Below, piece by piece: positions 7,690 to 16,284 of a stretch of 64,000 nt of DNA (position 1 is the first letter of the stretch; the number at the start of each line of letters is the position of its first letter). The DNA lies in contig NZ_JBHZRC010000004.1 in NCBI RefSeq assembly GCF_043641075.1, positions 124,001-188,000 on the forward strand. Reading direction: 5' to 3'. The notes beneath the pieces were generated by a model. It made no database searches. It was not told the origin of the DNA and saw only the letters and a program-made list of their open reading frames with translations. A program made the position numbers and the translations under genes. The DNA is from Bacillus_BD oryzisoli_A. GTDB taxonomy: Bacteria; Bacillota; Bacilli; Bacillales; Cytobacillaceae.

Positions 7690-9609
7690 TTATTTTTCGA
7701 ATGACGATCCGATAATTTCCAGAATTTCATCGACAGTTTTCGCTGTTGCCATTTTTTCTACATTCTCCATTTCAGAACATGTAACAGCTATTGCGGAAAG
7801 TATTTCGAGATGTCCGCCTGCCTTGCCGGCAATTCCAAAAATCAAACGAACCTTGTTTCCATCAAAGTCAACTCCATCTGGTACTTGGATAATGGCTACA
7901 CCAGATTTTATGACATCGGCTTTAGCCTCTTCTGTACCATGAGGGATTGCTACATCATTCCCCATAAAAGTTGAGGTTAACTGATCTCTTGCAATCATCG
8001 CATCAATATAGGAAGAATTTACGTAACCACCGTCAACCAGTACTTGCCCTGCGAAACGAATGGCTTCTTCTTTTGACTCGAATTTTTTATTTAAAAAGAT
8101 ATTATCCTTTGTTAAAACACCACTGTCAGATTCAGGGGCCTTTTCCACTGGTTCCTCAGTCTGTTTATCTGTACCATTATTCCCGTTTTTTAATTGACTT
8201 ACTAATTGATCATATTTAGGACTTGATAGAAAGTTATCCACTGAAATATGATAGGCATTTGGAACCTTTTGCACCGCACGCGGCGTCAATTCTTCTTGTG
8301 TGATAACAACCTGTGCATCATTTGGAAGATTGCTGATGGCTGTATTTGTTACTTTAATATCTAATCCAGCTTCTTTAACCTTTTTCCGTAACAGTGATGC
8401 TCCCATGGCACTTGATCCCATTCCAGCATCACAGGCAAAAATCACATGCCCAACATTTTCAGGATTAAACTCAGTATTTGCTGCTGGCGCAGTTGCAGTT
8501 AGTGCGCTCGCTACACTGCTCTTTTTCCCTTTCATTTCTTGCATTTTTTGAGATGCTTCTTCTAAATTGCCTTCTTTTGATTTGCTAGTCTTTAGAACCA
8601 ATACTGAAACAAGGAAGGAAACGACCGCAGCAACCAATACACCGGCGATATTAGCAAAATAAGAACCTGCACCTTGTGGTGTAACAGCTAAGATTGCAAG
8701 GAAGCTACCTGGAGATGCTGGAGCTAGTAATCCACCGCCAAGCATCGATAAAGTAAATACACCACTTACTCCACCTAGAATGGCTGCAAAGAATAACATT
8801 GGATGCATTAATACATATGGGAAGTAAATTTCATGAATCCCACCAAAGAAATGAATAATTGCTGCACCTGGTGCAGTTTGTTTTGCTGTCCCTTTACCAA
8901 AGAAGCAATAAGCTAATAGAATACCAATTCCTGGTCCTGGGTTTGCTTCAAGTAAGAATAGAATCGATTGACCTGTTTGCTTTACCTGTTCAATTCCGAT
9001 TGGTGATAACACACCATGGTTAATCGCATTATTTAAGAATAAGACCTTTGCTGGTTCAATTAGAATACTTGTTAATGGAAGAACTCCAGCATCAAGCATC
9101 CATTCGACACCTGTAACTAATGCAGTCGTTAATGCTGTAACCCCTGGTCCAATTGCTAGATAAGAAATAATAGCAAGAATACCGCCGAGAATTCCGGAAG
9201 AGAAGTTGTTAATCAGCATTTCAAAGCCAGTCTTCACTTTTCCTTCAATTAGTGTATCAAACTTCTTAATTACCCAGCCTCCTATTGGACCCATAAGCAT
9301 GGCTCCTAGGAACATCGGCATATCGGCACCAACGATTACACCCATTGTGGCAATCGCTCCGACTACACCACCGCGAGCATCATATATTAGTTTACCTCCT
9401 GTATAACCAATTAATAATGGAAGTAAGTATTTAACCATTGGATCAACTAAGGCTGCTAAATTTTCATTAGGAATCCAGCCAGTTGGAATAAACAAAGCTG
9501 TAATAAGACCCCATGCAATGAAAGCGCCGATATTCGGCATGACCATTGAACTTAAAAAGTTACCGAACATCTGAACGCGCACCTTTACACTTTTATTATC
9601 TTGGGACAT
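7690..9609 (-). CDS. mtlA: Mannitol PTS permease MtlA, fused EIICBA
   Basis: This protein imports and phosphorylates mannitol. From the start at 9609 (ATG, five bases after AGGGAGTGG) it has 639 residues: a membrane EIIC domain (about 1-345, with GGIHEIYFPYVLMHP), an EIIB domain (about 385-475, phospho-cysteine Cys393 in FACDAGMGSSAMG) and an EIIA domain (about 500-639, phospho-histidine His557 in VAIPHGTEEA). B. subtilis splits EIIA off as MtlF; here all three lie in one chain, as in enteric bacteria. It heads the mtlA-mtlR-mtlD operon. Confidence 0.95.
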   Translation of the reverse strand: MSQDNKSVKVRVQMFGNFLSSMVMPNIGAFIAWGLITALFIPTGWIPNENLAALVDPMVKYLLPLLIGYTGGKLIYDARGGVVGAIATMGVIVGADMPMFLGAMLMGPIGGWVIKKFDTLIEGKVKTGFEMLINNFSSGILGGILAIISYLAIGPGVTALTTALVTGVEWMLDAGVLPLTSILIEPAKVLFLNNAINHGVLSPIGIEQVKQTGQSILFLLEANPGPGIGILLAYCFFGKGTAKQTAPGAAIIHFFGGIHEIYFPYVLMHPMLFFAAILGGVSGVFTLSMLGGGLLAPASPGSFLAILAVTPQGAGSYFANIAGVLVAAVVSFLVSVLVLKTSKSKEGNLEEASQKMQEMKGKKSSVASALTATAPAANTEFNPENVGHVIFACDAGMGSSAMGASLLRKKVKEAGLDIKVTNTAISNLPNDAQVVITQEELTPRAVQKVPNAYHISVDNFLSSPKYDQLVSQLKNGNNGTDKQTEEPVEKAPESDSGVLTKDNIFLNKKFESKEEAIRFAGQVLVDGGYVNSSYIDAMIARDQLTSTFMGNDVAIPHGTEEAKADVIKSGVAIIQVPDGVDFDGNKVRLIFGIAGKAGGHLEILSAIAVTCSEMENVEKMATAKTVDEILEIIGSSFEK

Positions 9610-9653
9610 TATATCCACTCCCTTTCTAAACCTTACAAATATGATAATAGATT

Positions 9654-9788
9654 ATGAAGCGCTTCCAAACAATGAATAGTAGACGTAACTTTGTCATACC
9701 CCCTTGTGCCAAAACTTTAAAACGGCTATATATCAACAAAAAACACACATTTTCGATACTTTTACTCTTTTCGATAACGTGTGTTTTT
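9654..9788 (-). promoter_or_regulatory. Control region upstream of mtlA
   Basis: Three elements are visible. The direct repeat TTTTCGATA occurs at 9750-9758 and 9768-9776, 18 bases apart, so on the same DNA face within two turns. These lie between inverted arms AAAAACACAC (9739-9748) and GTGTGTTTTT (9779-9788). Near the start codon, the palindrome GAAGCGCTTC (about 9656-9665) partly resembles a CcpA cre site, with a poor left half. I infer that the repeats bind MtlR; this is not proven. Confidence 0.4.
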
Positions 9789-9972
9789 ATACTTTTTCTT
9801 GTACTTATTAACATTTTATTATGTAGTTCAATATACCAATAACGTTGATTTCCTATGCCGTGAATGATTCACATTCTCTATGCATAAAAAATTCTTCTAT
9901 ACTATTTAGTTCTATTATTTATATAAAAAGACCTATTTTTCACTATTTTCACTATAAATTTGATATAAAAAC

Positions 9973-10002
9973 TTGTCGAACTATTAAAAATATCTATATA
10001 AT
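9973..10002 (+). promoter_or_regulatory. SigA promoter of the methionine-synthase-like gene
   Basis: TTGTCG (9973-9978) and TATAAT (9997-10002) are 18 bases apart. Transcription would start about 25 bases before the start codon, which leaves no room for a riboswitch such as the S-box often found before methionine genes. Confidence 0.7.
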
Positions 10003-10032
10003 GATTCACATATAAAGTAAGGAGATGGAATC

Positions 10033-11133
10033 ATGACAATCACAACAAAAGCACCCTTTCGAGCAGATATCGTCGGCAGCTTTTTAAGACCCGATCGAAT
10101 CAAACAAGCTCGTTTACAAAAAGAAAATGGTGAAATCACTGCTGAGCAATTACGGGCAATTGAAGATACTGAAATTATTAGGTTAGTAGAAAAACAAAAA
10201 GCTATCGGTTTACAGGCTGTTACAGATGGTGAGTTCAGACGTGCCTGGTGGCATTTTGATTTCTTAGGCGGCCTTGTTGGTGCTGAATTCTATGAATCCG
10301 AATCAGGTTTACAATTTAATGGTGTTACGACAAGAGCACACGGCGTCAAGGTTACCGGAAAAATTGACTTTGACAGTCATCCATTTATTGAAGACTACAA
10401 ATTCCTTCATAGTATTGCTGGTAATCATACAGCGAAGTTTACGATTCCAAGTCCAAATATGCTTCTCTATAGAGGAAAAATTGAAACGGATATATACACA
10501 AATAAAACCGACTTAGCTAATGATTTAATCTCTGCTTATCAAAAAGCAGTTCAAGCTTTTTACGATGCAGGCTGTCGTTATTTACAATTAGACGATACTT
10601 CATGGGCATCATTCTTTTCTGAATCAGGTCTTGAAAAAATTAAAGAGCAAGGTGATGAACCTAGGGAACTTGCAGAGCTTTATGCAAGAGTGATTAATGA
10701 ATCAATTGCTAATAAACCGGAAGATATGAAGATTACTATGCATATTTGCCGTGGGAACTTCCAATCTACCTTTACATCGAGCGGCGGCTATGAAAATGTA
10801 TCAGATATTATTTTTGGCAGCTTGAATGTTGATGGGTTATTCCTAGAATTTGATGATGAGCGCTCAGGTGGCTTCGAACCACTTAGACATGTGAACCGTT
10901 CAGATTTAAAGATAGTCTTAGGTTTGATTACCTCTAAATTTGGTGAGCTTGAAAATCCAGAAAACATAAAAGCTAGAATGAAAGAAGCTAGTCAGTATGT
11001 AAGCCTTGATCAGCTTTGCCTTAGCCCGCAATGTGGTTTTGCTTCAACAGAAGAGGGAAACAAATTAACTGAAGAACAGCAGTGGGATAAAGTCAAGCAT
11101 GTCATTAACATTGCGAATGACGTTTGGAAGTAA
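10033..11133 (+). CDS. Cobalamin-independent methionine synthase-like protein (YxjG/YxjH type)
   Basis: This 366-residue protein belongs to the MetE C-terminal-domain family, which moves a methyl group to a thiol such as homocysteine. Zinc ligands expected for the family are visible: His237 and Cys239 (MHICRGN) and Cys334 or Cys329 (CLSPQCGF). It lacks the N-terminal half of true MetE, as do B. subtilis YxjG and YxjH. AAGGAGATGG precedes the ATG. Its place beside the sulfonate genes fits a role in sulfur use, but the real methyl donor is unknown. Confidence 0.83.
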   Translation: MTITTKAPFRADIVGSFLRPDRIKQARLQKENGEITAEQLRAIEDTEIIRLVEKQKAIGLQAVTDGEFRRAWWHFDFLGGLVGAEFYESESGLQFNGVTTRAHGVKVTGKIDFDSHPFIEDYKFLHSIAGNHTAKFTIPSPNMLLYRGKIETDIYTNKTDLANDLISAYQKAVQAFYDAGCRYLQLDDTSWASFFSESGLEKIKEQGDEPRELAELYARVINESIANKPEDMKITMHICRGNFQSTFTSSGGYENVSDIIFGSLNVDGLFLEFDDERSGGFEPLRHVNRSDLKIVLGLITSKFGELENPENIKARMKEASQYVSLDQLCLSPQCGFASTEEGNKLTEEQQWDKVKHVINIANDVWK

Positions 11134-11144
11134 ATGAAAGTAAA

Positions 11145-11172
11145 AAAGAGCTGGAGTGTGCACCGGCTCTTT
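11145..11172 (+). terminator. Rho-independent terminator
   Basis: The arms AAAGAGCtGG and CCgGCTCTTT pair around an 8-base loop just after the methionine-synthase-like gene. Confidence 0.7.
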
Positions 11173-11257
11173 ATACTTCCTCAATATAATTTTAAAAACC
11201 AATATAGAAGTTTTTATATATGATTAGTCGGAATTAATAAAAAAAAGGATAATAGGC

Positions 11258-12163
11258 TTATTTCTTTGAAAGAAGTTCACTTGCCTCATTCCTTTGGTTA
11301 ATTGGCACCTGTTTTCCAACTGTCACACGGCGTACAATGCGGTGCTCAACATAATCACCAACCGGATAATGCTGTGTAGCTAAATTATCCCAGATGATAA
11401 CGTCACCTTCAGTCCATTTCCAACGAACCGTATTTTCTAAACGAGTAATATATGATTGAAGAATACTATAAAGTTTCTCTGATTCACTTTTTGAATATCC
11501 CTGTAATTGTTTAACAAATCCACCTAGTAATAAATGCTTTTTACCCGTTTTGTTATGAACATGAACAACCGGATGTTTTGTTTTAAAGGTAGTATTCGAA
11601 AATTTCTTACTAAATTCTAGATTCTTCTCTTTTACTTCATCATCACTTAAAGTCTGAACATAATCATTTTCATTGCTATGAACACTCCATAGCTCATCTG
11701 CTAATGCTTTCAGCTCTATTGGCAGTTCTTCATATGCGGAATTTGTATTAGCCCAAACTGTATCACCGCCGACTGATGGGATTTTCACACCTCTTAATAC
11801 GGAATATTTAGGTACTTCGGGAACAAACGTAACATCTGTGTGCCATGGATTTGTAACAGCACTTGAACCCTTTCCACCACCTAGCCTTTGAGAATCCAAT
11901 TCAAAAATATAATTTGTTTGCTCCTTTACAGGAATGGTTGGATGGGCATATGGTTCGCCTAGTAATTTTGCGAATGATTCTTGCTCTGCATCATCTAAAT
12001 GATTTTGATCTTTGAAAAACAATTCTTTATACTCATGTAATGCATTTTTGATTTCTATTAAAACTGACGGATCTATTTTAGCACTTAATTTTATTCCTCG
12101 AATTTCTGCTCCAATTCTTCCTGCTATAGGTACGACGCTTAATTGCTCAGTTTGTGTTGTCAT
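11258..12163 (-). CDS. TauD/TfdA-family dioxygenase, copy 1
   Basis: This is a 2-oxoglutarate- and Fe(II)-dependent dioxygenase of the taurine/alkyl-sulfonate type, which would oxidise an organosulfur compound and release sulfite or sulfate. The iron-binding His-x-Asp lies in WHTDVTF and the distal His in NLATQHYPVGDY; an Arg-rich C-terminus (HRIVRRVTVG) should bind 2-oxoglutarate. AGGAGG precedes the ATG. It is the last gene of the operon tauD2-ssuA-tauD1 and is clearly a paralogue of the copy at 13250-14140, with a few inserted residues before WHTDVTF. The substrate cannot be told from sequence. Confidence 0.88.
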   Translation of the reverse strand: MTTQTEQLSVVPIAGRIGAEIRGIKLSAKIDPSVLIEIKNALHEYKELFFKDQNHLDDAEQESFAKLLGEPYAHPTIPVKEQTNYIFELDSQRLGGGKGSSAVTNPWHTDVTFVPEVPKYSVLRGVKIPSVGGDTVWANTNSAYEELPIELKALADELWSVHSNENDYVQTLSDDEVKEKNLEFSKKFSNTTFKTKHPVVHVHNKTGKKHLLLGGFVKQLQGYSKSESEKLYSILQSYITRLENTVRWKWTEGDVIIWDNLATQHYPVGDYVEHRIVRRVTVGKQVPINQRNEASELLSKK

Positions 12164-12200
12164 TATAAAAATCCTCCTAAAATGGTTTAGTTAACATAGC

Positions 12201-13202
12201 CTATTTTTTAAAAGCATTATCTATATAACTGTCGTTAATGTGGTCTTCAAAGGTGAATTCACTTTTGATATACCCAACCTTTGCTAATGTTTCAATTGAT
12301 TCTTGTTGTGCTTGGATTCCCTCCTCAGTAAAGAACAAGTCAGGTTTCTCGCTTGTAATAATTGTTTTCACAACATCCACCGGTAATTTTGTATGTTCAG
12401 AGAATATTTTTGCTGCTTCGTCCGGGTTTTCATTTTGCCACTGGGCTGCTTTAAGAGACACTCTTAAATAAGCTTCGACGATCTCCGGATGTTCTTTTCC
12501 AAATTCAGTTCGTGTAATAAGAGCACTTGGCGCAAGTATCGTAGCATTTACTTCCAGTTCTTTAGCAATTCCCTTTTTAATATTCAAAATTCGATAAGGG
12601 TTCCATACAACCCAGGCATCTAATTGCTTTGTTTCAAAAGCTGCTTGTGCATCATCCGGCTGTAAATTAATAAGCTTCACATCATCTGTAGATAAACCAT
12701 GTGCCTTTAACGCTTTAATTAGATACACATGGGCAGTTGTTCCAGAAGCTACCCCCACGGTCTTACCTTTTAAATCTTCTACCTTTTGAATGTCACCATC
12801 CGCTTGAACAAGGATTCTCGAGAGAGACTCCCCTGTTCCAGATTGCGCAATCACTTCAAATGGCAGTTTTTTATCTAAGCCGGCTATTAAAGCACCATCA
12901 CCTAAGGCTGATATGTCAACACGATTTGAAGCTAACGATTCAAGAAGAGGCGGACCGCTGGGGAACTCACTCCATGCCACCTCTGCATTCACTGTCTTAA
13001 ATTCCTCCTCTAGCCAACCCTTTTCTTTGGCTATTAATAGCGGACCGATTTTACCGTTTATCGCGACATTAACGGTGATTGTTTTATTGTCCTTTTGCGT
13101 TTTTCCAGAGGCTGTTTTCGTATCCGAGCTGCATCCTGCTAATAAGACAGATATAATCATCGTAATCAATAACCCCAGTAGAAATCTGCTCTTTTTCTTC
13201 AT
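12201..13202 (-). CDS. Sulfonate ABC transporter substrate-binding lipoprotein (SsuA/TauA type)
   Basis: This 333-residue lipoprotein should catch an aliphatic sulfonate or taurine outside the membrane and hand it to the SsuBC importer. It has a lipoprotein signal peptide with lipobox LLAGCSS (Cys at about residue 24) and the NMT1/SsuA-type fold signatures NGKIGPLLIAKEKGWLEEEF and WVVWNPYRILNIKKG. GGGAGA precedes the ATG. It lies between two TauD paralogues, and its membrane and ATPase partners are in the divergent operon to the right. Confidence 0.88.
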   Translation of the reverse strand: MKKKSRFLLGLLITMIISVLLAGCSSDTKTASGKTQKDNKTITVNVAINGKIGPLLIAKEKGWLEEEFKTVNAEVAWSEFPSGPPLLESLASNRVDISALGDGALIAGLDKKLPFEVIAQSGTGESLSRILVQADGDIQKVEDLKGKTVGVASGTTAHVYLIKALKAHGLSTDDVKLINLQPDDAQAAFETKQLDAWVVWNPYRILNIKKGIAKELEVNATILAPSALITRTEFGKEHPEIVEAYLRVSLKAAQWQNENPDEAAKIFSEHTKLPVDVVKTIITSEKPDLFFTEEGIQAQQESIETLAKVGYIKSEFTFEDHINDSYIDNAFKK

Positions 13203-13249
13203 ATATATTCTCCCTAATCCATTTATTATTGGTATTCAGATAAAAAGAT

Positions 13250-14140
13250 TTATTTCTTTGATAACAGTAAACTAGCTTTGTTCTTAACATTAACAGGTAC
13301 CTCTTTGCCTACTGTAACCCTGCGGACAATACGGCGTTCTTCGTAATCAGCTACAGCATAATGCTGTGTGGCTAAGTTATCCCAAATAACAAGGTCTCCT
13401 TCATTCCATTTCCATCGAACTGTGTTCTCTAAACGCGTCACATATGATTGCAAAATGTTAATTAATGCTTCTGATTCACTTCGTGAGTATCCCTCTAACG
13501 CTCCGGCAAATCCACCTAATAACAGATGTTTTTTACCCGTTTCTGCATGTACATGAACAACAGGGTGTTTTGTTTTATACACAGTTGACTCAAATACATT
13601 TCGATATTTTTTTCTTGCCTCATCTGTTACGATTTTATTTACATTCGTTAGATTGGCATAGTCATATTCATTTGTATGAATGGCCCATAATTGATCAGCT
13701 AACTTCTGTAAAGATTCTGGTAAATCTTGATAGGCGGTATTAGTATTTGCCCAGACTGTATCTCCGCCAGTGGCAGGGATGGTAACTCCTCTTAAGATTG
13801 AATACTTTGGTACTTCAGGGACAAACGTTACATCAGTATGCCAAGTGTTTGCTTTTGCACCATGTAAGGAATCTAACTCAAGAATTGCACTTGAATTCTC
13901 TTTAGCAGGTACAGTTGGATGGGCATATGGTTTCCCTAACAATGCAGCAAATTCCTCTTGGCTTTTATCGTCTATATGTTGTTGTCCTCTGAAAAATAAT
14001 ACTTTGTATTCGTTTAGCAGCTGTTTGATTTCCTGAAATACCTTCAAGTCTAAATCCTTCGTTAATAGAACACCTTGGATCTCTGCTCCTATTCTCCCGG
14101 CTGCAGGCACCACTTTTAATTGATTTGTTTGAGTTGTCAT
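13250..14140 (-). CDS. TauD/TfdA-family dioxygenase, copy 2
   Basis: This is the second 2-oxoglutarate-dependent dioxygenase of the cluster, 296 residues, with the same iron motif (WHTDVTF) and distal His (NLATQHYAVADY) as copy 1. The two proteins are alike along their whole length, with the strongest agreement in the catalytic parts, so they came from a duplication; differences gather in the region after DELW/DQLW (about residues 145-175), which may change substrate choice. It is the first gene of its operon, and its 200-base leader holds a hairpin/terminator switch. Confidence 0.88.
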   Translation of the reverse strand: MTTQTNQLKVVPAAGRIGAEIQGVLLTKDLDLKVFQEIKQLLNEYKVLFFRGQQHIDDKSQEEFAALLGKPYAHPTVPAKENSSAILELDSLHGAKANTWHTDVTFVPEVPKYSILRGVTIPATGGDTVWANTNTAYQDLPESLQKLADQLWAIHTNEYDYANLTNVNKIVTDEARKKYRNVFESTVYKTKHPVVHVHAETGKKHLLLGGFAGALEGYSRSESEALINILQSYVTRLENTVRWKWNEGDLVIWDNLATQHYAVADYEERRIVRRVTVGKEVPVNVKNKASLLLSKK

Positions 14141-14231
14141 TGTTAAATTCCTCCTAATTTTTTTGTATGTGTTTCCTCGGCATCACAAATCCTATTTTAC
14201 AAACCTGTTTAATAAGATTAATAGGTAAAAG

Positions 14232-14298
14232 AAAAAGAGATCCAACAAAAAGATGAGGGCTCATCTCTTTATTGAATCTCTGGTTGACCAGTTGATTC
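14232..14298 (-). ncRNA. Leader RNA switch of tauD2-ssuA-tauD1: hairpin overlapping a terminator
   Basis: Read on the minus strand, the leader first makes a dyad (14298-14274) with outer arms GAATC/GATTC and inner arms CTGG/CCAG around a 4-base loop. The last eight bases of this dyad are also the first arm of a long terminator (14281-14232): AGAGATtCAA pairs with TTGgATCTCT, around an inner AGATGAG/CTCATCT stem, and five Ts follow. Only one of the two structures can form at a time. The design repeats in the divergent ssuB leader. Outer bases TAATAGGT and AAAA at 14219-14230 can also pair with TTTTACACCTATTA at 14301-14314. No known riboswitch class was recognised. Confidence 0.68.
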
Positions 14299-14353
14299 TA
14301 TTTTACACCTATTAGTTTTAACAATATTTGTAAGGGATTCGTGCTATGAATGA

Positions 14354-14383
14354 ATCTTAACAGAAGCCAAAATACTCTGTCAA
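14354..14383 (-). promoter_or_regulatory. SigA promoter of tauD2-ssuA-tauD1
   Basis: On the minus strand TTGACA (14383-14378) and TAAGAT (14359-14354) are 18 bases apart. The start of transcription near 14347 puts about 50 bases before the leader switch, so the switch is inside the RNA. Confidence 0.7.
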
Positions 14384-14413
14384 CTTATTTTTTAAATTAA
14401 TCATATAAAATTA

Positions 14414-14422
14414 ATTGGAATT
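14414..14422 (+). promoter_or_regulatory. CymR-like box upstream of ssuB
   Basis: ATTGGAATT matches the core ATNGGAANTT-type bases that I recall for the cysteine regulator CymR. The same nine bases appear in the yezD promoter (20584-20592). A possible promoter follows (TTGCTT 14428-14433, TAATTT 14451-14456), with modest agreement to consensus. Confidence 0.4.
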
Positions 14423-14479
14423 AAGTATTGCTTCTCAAACGAATTCATGTTAATTTATAGAAAATTAAAAATTTAAAAC

Positions 14480-14546
14480 GAATCGACTAGACGACTGGAG
14501 ATTCAGCTAAAAGACAATCTGTCTTTTGAGCTGGATCTCTTTTTTA
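14480..14546 (+). ncRNA. Leader RNA switch of ssuB-ssuC: hairpin overlapping a terminator
   Basis: The dyad at 14480-14504 has outer arms GAATC/GATTC and inner arms CTAG/CTGG, which pair with one G-U wobble, around the loop ACGA. Its final bases begin a terminator at 14497-14546, in which GAGAT, CAGCT and AAAGACA pair with TGTCTTT, AGCTG and ATCTC, followed by six Ts. The arms differ in sequence from the tauD2 leader but keep pairing, which supports a real RNA structure. The ssuB start codon lies 21 bases after the terminator. Confidence 0.68.
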
Positions 14547-14566
14547 ATTCAGAAAGGATGATTTAT

Positions 14567-15337
14567 ATGACGGTCGCAGCATTACAAATCAATGATGTAA
14601 GTAAAGTATTTAACAACGAAAGTGAGCGAGTACATGTTTTAGATAACATTAATCTCTCCGTAAAGCAGGGGGAATTTTTATCCGTTATCGGTCCAAGCGG
14701 CTGCGGAAAAAGTACATTATTAAAATTAATTGCCGGACTGGATTTACATTATGAAGGAACTATTGTCATAGGCAGCCAGGATGTGAATGGTCCTTCAAAG
14801 GATCGCGGCTTTATTTTTCAAGAGCACCGCTTATTCCCTTGGCTTACAGCTGAAAAAAATATCGCTGGAAATCTCTCATTAAAAGACCCTGCCATACGAA
14901 AAAGAGTCGATGATTTAATCTCACTAGTGAAATTGAATGGATTTGAGAAAGCTTTTCCAAGGCAATTATCAGGAGGCATGTCACAGCGTGTATCAATAGC
15001 GAGAGCTTTACTTCGTAATCCTGAAATCCTGCTGCTTGATGAACCCTTCGGTGCTTTAGATGCATTCACCCGCAGCCACTTACAGGAAGCATTGCTGGAA
15101 ATTTGGCAGAAAAACCAAACCACTATGGTTCTAGTTACACACGATATTGATGAAGCTGTCTTTTTATCATCTAAGATTGTTGTAATGGATTCCAAACCTG
15201 GACGCATAAAGGCAACAGTGTCCATTGATTTACCCTATCCAAGGAGGCGAACAAGTAAATCGTTCCAGGAATTTAGAACAGTGATACTAAATCATCTCGA
15301 TCATAAACCTGAAGACAAAGAGGACTGGACCATTTAA
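14567..15337 (+). CDS. ssuB: Sulfonate ABC transporter ATP-binding protein SsuB
   Basis: This ATPase powers sulfonate import. The 256 residues carry Walker A (GPSGCGKST, about 44-52), the signature LSGGMSQRVSIARAL and Walker B (ILLLDEPFGALD), with the SsuB/TauB/NrtD-type EHRLFPW Q-loop region. The start is placed at ATG 14567 (MTVAALQ), eight bases after AAAGGA; the ATG at 14558 touches that site and is unlikely. It forms an operon with ssuC and works with the binding protein encoded in the divergent operon. Confidence 0.9.
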   Translation: MTVAALQINDVSKVFNNESERVHVLDNINLSVKQGEFLSVIGPSGCGKSTLLKLIAGLDLHYEGTIVIGSQDVNGPSKDRGFIFQEHRLFPWLTAEKNIAGNLSLKDPAIRKRVDDLISLVKLNGFEKAFPRQLSGGMSQRVSIARALLRNPEILLLDEPFGALDAFTRSHLQEALLEIWQKNQTTMVLVTHDIDEAVFLSSKIVVMDSKPGRIKATVSIDLPYPRRRTSKSFQEFRTVILNHLDHKPEDKEDWTI

Positions 15338-15361
15338 TTTAAACGGAAAGGATGACATATT

Positions 15362-16186
15362 ATGTCTACACAAACGATTGTTCAAAGTAATGCGATTTCT
15401 ATAAAGAAAAAGAAAACAAACTCTAAAAAAAGTAAAATATTTTTCCGTGGGTTATTCCTGCCAATTTTCATTTTATTTTTATGGCAATTACTAGGTACTG
15501 TTGGTGTCCTGCCAGCACAGCTCTTTTCATCACCGTTATTAATCCTGACAAGCTTTATTGAACTTATTCAATCAGGTGAACTGGCATCCCACCTACAAAT
15601 TAGTTTAACACGTGCGATTCTTGGCTTTTCTCTTGGTAGTTTTTTCGGTCTGCTAGTCGGCATTATTGTTGGAATGAATAAAAGGTCTGAGGAGTATTTA
15701 AACCCGACCATCCAAATGCTACGTACCATCCCGTTACTAGCTATTACACCGCTTTTCATTATGTGGTTTGGATTTGGAGAATTATCAAAGGTATTACTAA
15801 TTGCATTAGGTGCCTTTTTCCCTTTATACCTACAAACCTTTTTGGGTATTCGAAATGTAGATCAAAAGCTGTATGATGTTGCCCAGATTTTAGAATACAG
15901 TCGTTTGGAAAAAATCACAAAGCTTATGATTCCGGGTGCTTTGCCAAATATTTTGCTGGGTATACGTCTTGCCTTAAGTGCTGCCTGGATGTGCTTAGTC
16001 GTCGCCGAATTGTTAGGGGCAGATAGAGGAGTCGGTTTTATGATTCAAGATGCCCGTTCCTTTATGCAGACTGACATTGTTTTTGTAGGCATTATCATAT
16101 TTGCGCTTGCCGGTAAAATCTCAGATTCCATTGTCCGCTTTTTAGAAAATCGATTGCTTAAATGGCAGGATAGCTTTAAAGCCTAA
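15362..16186 (+). CDS. ssuC: Sulfonate ABC transporter permease SsuC
   Basis: This is the membrane part of the sulfonate importer: 274 residues with about six helices and the BPD-transport inner-membrane signature (EKITKLMIPGALPNILLGIRL, about 187-207), which docks to SsuB. The N-terminus is very basic (KKKKTNSKKSK) and cytoplasmic. It lies 24 bases after ssuB with its own AAAGGATG site. No monooxygenase gene ssuD follows; the two TauD-type dioxygenases across the divergent promoter probably take over desulfonation. Confidence 0.9.
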   Translation: MSTQTIVQSNAISIKKKKTNSKKSKIFFRGLFLPIFILFLWQLLGTVGVLPAQLFSSPLLILTSFIELIQSGELASHLQISLTRAILGFSLGSFFGLLVGIIVGMNKRSEEYLNPTIQMLRTIPLLAITPLFIMWFGFGELSKVLLIALGAFFPLYLQTFLGIRNVDQKLYDVAQILEYSRLEKITKLMIPGALPNILLGIRLALSAAWMCLVVAELLGADRGVGFMIQDARSFMQTDIVFVGIIIFALAGKISDSIVRFLENRLLKWQDSFKA

Positions 16187-16189
16187 ATG

Positions 16190-16230
16190 AAAAGGATGAC
16201 CTTCAATATTAATGAAGGTCATCCTTTTTT
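16190..16230. terminator. Bidirectional terminator between ssuC and cysA
   Basis: Arms AAAGGATGACCTTCA and TGAAGGTCATCCTTT give 15 pairs around a 6-base loop, followed by Ts. It serves ssuC and probably also the convergent cysA. Confidence 0.85.
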
Positions 16231-16284
16231 ATAATACTTCCTAGTACTTGCATTAAAGATTTTTGTTTATTTTTCAACAATGGC

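Noticed and set aside
9654..9667. CcpA cre site before mtlA
   Set aside because: The core GAAGCGCTTC is palindromic, but the left half of the cre consensus is poor; it is mentioned only as a weak element in the control region.
14141..14231. S-box (SAM) riboswitch in the tauD2 leader
   Set aside because: A GATGCCGAGG-type stretch is present, but the conserved S-box core and helices are missing.
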